A stretch of 64,000 bases of DNA from Molanna angustata (lineage: Eukaryota; Arthropoda; Insecta; Trichoptera; Molannidae). The position numbers and the translations under genes are program-made. The notes beneath the pieces were generated by a model. It made no database searches, had not been told where the DNA came from, and saw only the letters and a program-made list of their open reading frames with translations. The stretch spans positions 23,275,914 through 23,339,913 of the forward strand of contig OY754967.1 of the NCBI GenBank assembly GCA_963576475.1, written 5' to 3'. Positions 61,210 to 64,000 of the stretch are shown here, piece after piece (the stretch's first letter is position 1; the number at the start of each line of letters is the position of its first letter).

Positions 61210-61432
61210 TCATGGCTCAGTTGGTTAGGTCTCTGACTGCTGTTCCAAAGGTCCTGGGTTCGATTCCCGCTGGAGACACAGTTTTTAATTGTATTTCATT
61301 TAACTTCTTGTAAATATAATTTGTACATTGTTATTCAGTCTGGATCTGTGAGACGATTTAAACCGTAAGTCTCCAGAATGATGCGGGTTAAATTAATATT
61401 TGTCATAGTACCTGTTAGTTGACTTAGAAGTA
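61210..61432 (+). mobile_element. SINE family A, copy 3
   Basis: A box TGGCTCAGTTGG (61,213-61,224) and B box GGTTCGATTCC (61,257-61,267). The body ends at GTTAGTTGACTTAGAAG, immediately next to repeat X copy 4. Confidence 0.85.
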
Positions 61433-61437
61433 ATATA

Positions 61438-61992
61438 AACGAGTGGGTTGTGGCCAACGCTATACTTCTCACTACCAAGTCAATCCACAAAAAAATCAAA
61501 TTTTATGGGAAATATTCAGCATTTTCATAAAATAAGCTTGTTAAATTATTTTTGATTTAAATATTTTACTATGAAAACTTGATAATTCTTTAATGCCATT
61601 TATAAAAGTGCCTTTTGAGCAATATGAAAAAAAAATACTAAATTTTATGTTTCCTGAGCTTGGGGTCACTTTGAAATATTTGACAATTCAACAAATTGAG
61701 AAGCACTGATAAGATATCCTTCAATTTTTTAGGGTCTATGGGAGTATTAGATATTATACAAATTTGCAAAATTTCAAAAGAATCGAATGAGTACTTTAGT
61801 CTATAATCGGAAAAATAGAATAAACACGCCATGCATAGCACATAGTACATAGTACACAGCACACACACAGATACATTGTGATGAGACTTTCAGAATACAA
61901 TCTCAGCATGATACTAGTTGATAATCTGCAAAAAAATACCTTAAAAGTTGCGAATTCATAACTTCCTACTTGAGGTAATGAGGAGTAAAAAT
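61438..61992 (+). repeat. dispersed repeat X, copy 4 (reference copy)
   Basis: Runs from AACGAGTGGGTTGTGGCCAA to GAGGTAATGAGGAGTAAAAA without interruption, so it is the best model of the family. There is no coding frame of note, and the 76- and 82-codon minus-strand frames are not supported. Confidence 0.83.
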
Positions 61993-61999
61993 AATAAAG

Positions 62000-63000
62000 C
62001 ATGAGAAATAACTTTAAATACATTTCTCCACTGTCGGGAATCAAATAAAAATAATTCTTATCTACCTAGAAGTATGTTTCAGAATATATAAATATAGTGG
62101 AATTCAAAATCTACGATCGATGTATTTTTTTTTGTTTAAATTGCACGCAAGGGGTGAAATTTAAATAATCGTTTCTTCATCAGGCGTTTATCATTCATCC
62201 TTCCAATGAAACGAAACCATCAAAATTAGGCACTTTCATTCTATTAATGAGATCTTTTTACATGATTTATTTTTGTTAGATTATAGTTTTCTGAAATGAA
62301 AAAAAAATAATTCAAATATTTTAATCAATCGTAGGTAAAATTTGTATCATATGCCTTTACATACTAACATAAAGTTTCGATAATCTTTCAGATTTTAAAA
62401 CGCCACAGTGATTATACTCCATAATCGCAATATCGTGCTAAGTTGAGATTAAATAATATGAGTTGCTAACGTCATGGTCTATCTCTGAGAATGAAAACAA
62501 ATAAACCTTGACAAAGTTGCAGAAATAATCATAATGAGAATATAACATGAAACCAAAAAATATAATTTTTTTATAACTTCAAAGGTTTTATGATATTTAT
62601 TTTTTTTGTAAATATCAAACTTTTCAAAGTTGGTACAGATATTTATATTTGCTAACTTTTCAACATCTTCAATTTTTTTTCTTGATAACGTTAAACAAGT
62701 TTTCAAACATATTTTTCGGGTACAACTTTATTCAACTTTTTGTTTTTAGTTTGTAGCATTCTAAAAGGTCAAATTATTTTGGAATAATTGAACATATAAG
62801 TTTATTTACTTTATATAAATAATGATTATTTTTTCGGAGAAATTTTATTTTAAAAAAATTATCAATAAATATATTACAAACATATATATATAAGTATACT
62901 TATATAATGTATGTACATATTCATCGCAAAAATATATTTATTAAATACGTCACAACGATCGAGTTCTTGAATTATTAACATGTTTATTCTTATTAACATT
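62000..63000. other. unassigned AT-rich stretch
   Basis: 62,160-62,205 on the minus strand reads GCCTGATGAAGAAACGATTA and resembles a Penelope-like end, but no full hammerhead core can be drawn. Nothing else recognised. Confidence 0.4.
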
Positions 63001-63009
63001 TTAACCTAT

Positions 63010-63690
63010 CTACGTCCACCTCCACCCGCTCCGCATATGGGGACTGAAAATATCCCCTTCGCAGAACGCTAGTAAGAATAACAAAGAATGCATGGTACGA
63101 AGAGTAGCTCAAGAAGCTCCTCTACACTTGTGGTCTCGGCACAATTGAGCAAAAAATGACAATCAACGTAGGTGAAGATAATATTCACAGACATGGATTG
63201 TCGCGAGAGTACTTCAAACCTGTGACTGTAAAACTGGGCATCAAAGCTGACCAAGGACACTCTGGAATTTTATTTTTTGTATTCAGCAGATAGAAGGGCA
63301 CTATAACCATGGCAAAACAATTTGAAGGCTGTAAAGTTCTTTTTCGAGACCACTAAATCCGCTTGCCCAATAGGACACGCGGACAGCAGCGAGGAGCTCC
63401 GTCCTGTTGTAGACACATTTGTGTGAGAGCATTCCCAGAGGATGTGCTCTGAAATTTGGTCGGGGTGATGGCATAACTGACATGAGGACGAGTTTACAAG
63501 GCGGATTCTATGAAGGTAGCTATAAAAGTTGCCGTGTCCTGTGATGATTTGGGATGTACAGAAATCTAGGACGGCCCAAGACTGACGAAGTCTAGTCCTC
63601 ACATCAGGGAAAAACAAGAATGTTGTTCGTCCTACGGGGCACGAGCTCACTAGATAATTAATTTTAAACATTACCTATTTAATATTGGTT
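63010..63690 (-). pseudogene. LINE C-terminal fragment (SQIITGHGNFYSYLHR type)
   Basis: A minus-strand frame of 133 codons (63,270-63,671) reads GRTTFLFFPDVRTRLRQSW, then TSQIITGHGNFYSYLHRI, then CQLCHHPDQISEHILWEC. This is the segment after the RNase H domain in R1/I/Jockey-type LINEs (SQFLTGHG.F..YLHRF, zinc-knuckle-like C..C...H...C, EH.L.EC). The RNase H and reverse transcriptase parts are absent. 63,010-63,065 may be its 3' UTR (GGGGATATTTTCAGTCCCCA). Confidence 0.82.
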
Positions 63691-63694
63691 TTTT

Positions 63695-64000
63695 TTTATT
63701 TTACGTCCACACGTATAAACCATTCACACCATATTTAAATTGAGCAGGCATCAAGATCTGAGCGCCAAATACCTCTAACCTAAAAATCTCTTTTTAATGA
63801 ACTCATCTCCAAAACAATTATTCTACTTTTATGCGTCCTTTACCTCGTGCAAGTTTCACTATCAAGAGTAAAAATACGTAGGTACTACAATTGAATTTTA
63901 CTACTGATATGCTCAAATCAGATATAACTAGTGTGGTGTTCCGTGGAATTTCCGTCAAATTCCATGGAATCAACAAGAATCATAGATTCGAACATTCGAG
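63695..64000. other. unassigned stretch at the right edge
   Basis: No repeat copy or domain recognised. Confidence 0.4.

Noticed and set aside
62160..62205. Another hammerhead-like core (CTGATGAAGAAACGA on the minus strand)
   Set aside because: GAA follows too closely to form stem II, and no stem I or stem III partner can be drawn.

Overview
The window is AT-rich eukaryotic DNA, almost certainly from an arthropod and most likely an insect. Supporting signs are the abundant GTAGGTACCTAC-type palindromes, tRNA-derived SINEs with RNA polymerase III A and B boxes, LINE tails resembling insect 'craniofacial development protein 2-like' reverse transcriptases, Helitrons with TC...CTAG ends inserted between A and T, and a hAT transposase remnant. 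Lepidoptera or Hemiptera would fit, but the order cannot be fixed from sequence alone. No convincing host gene, rRNA or functional tRNA gene is visible. The window reads as a gene-poor, repeat-dense interval.

Layout. 1-21,885 is a head-to-tail satellite of about 15 units of about 1.55 kb, each carrying the 3' end of a LINE. Six units form a 9,326-bp higher-order repeat present twice with almost no differences. 22,086-22,620 holds hairpins and a CA-rich microsatellite. 22,801-25,150 is a second satellite with a 313-bp period. 25.3-37.2 kb is a mosaic of LINE tails, SINEs, TTAA-flanked inverted-repeat elements and small tandem arrays. 37,254-43,503 is two adjacent non-autonomous Helitrons in direct orientation. 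45,361-46,725 is a 52-bp array interrupted by a fold-back element with two perfect 242-bp arms, each encoding a hammerhead-ribozyme-like fold. 48.9-57.1 kb holds more LINE and SINE relics and a hAT remnant (50,873-53,540) whose transposase frame is split by a TA-flanked element (51,425-53,199) that itself contains two long palindromes. 57-64 kb holds further dispersed repeats, SINEs, a broken Jockey-like LINE and another LINE fragment.

How it fits together. Most coding homology is 5'-truncated retrotransposon C-terminus, as expected from incomplete target-primed reverse transcription. The DNA transposons are non-autonomous or broken. The insertions are nested, so relative ages can be read: SINE into dispersed repeat, TA element into hAT, fold-back element into 52-bp array. 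The items most worth following up are the near-identical higher-order repeat, the paired hammerhead-like folds, the tandem Helitrons and the nested hAT locus.
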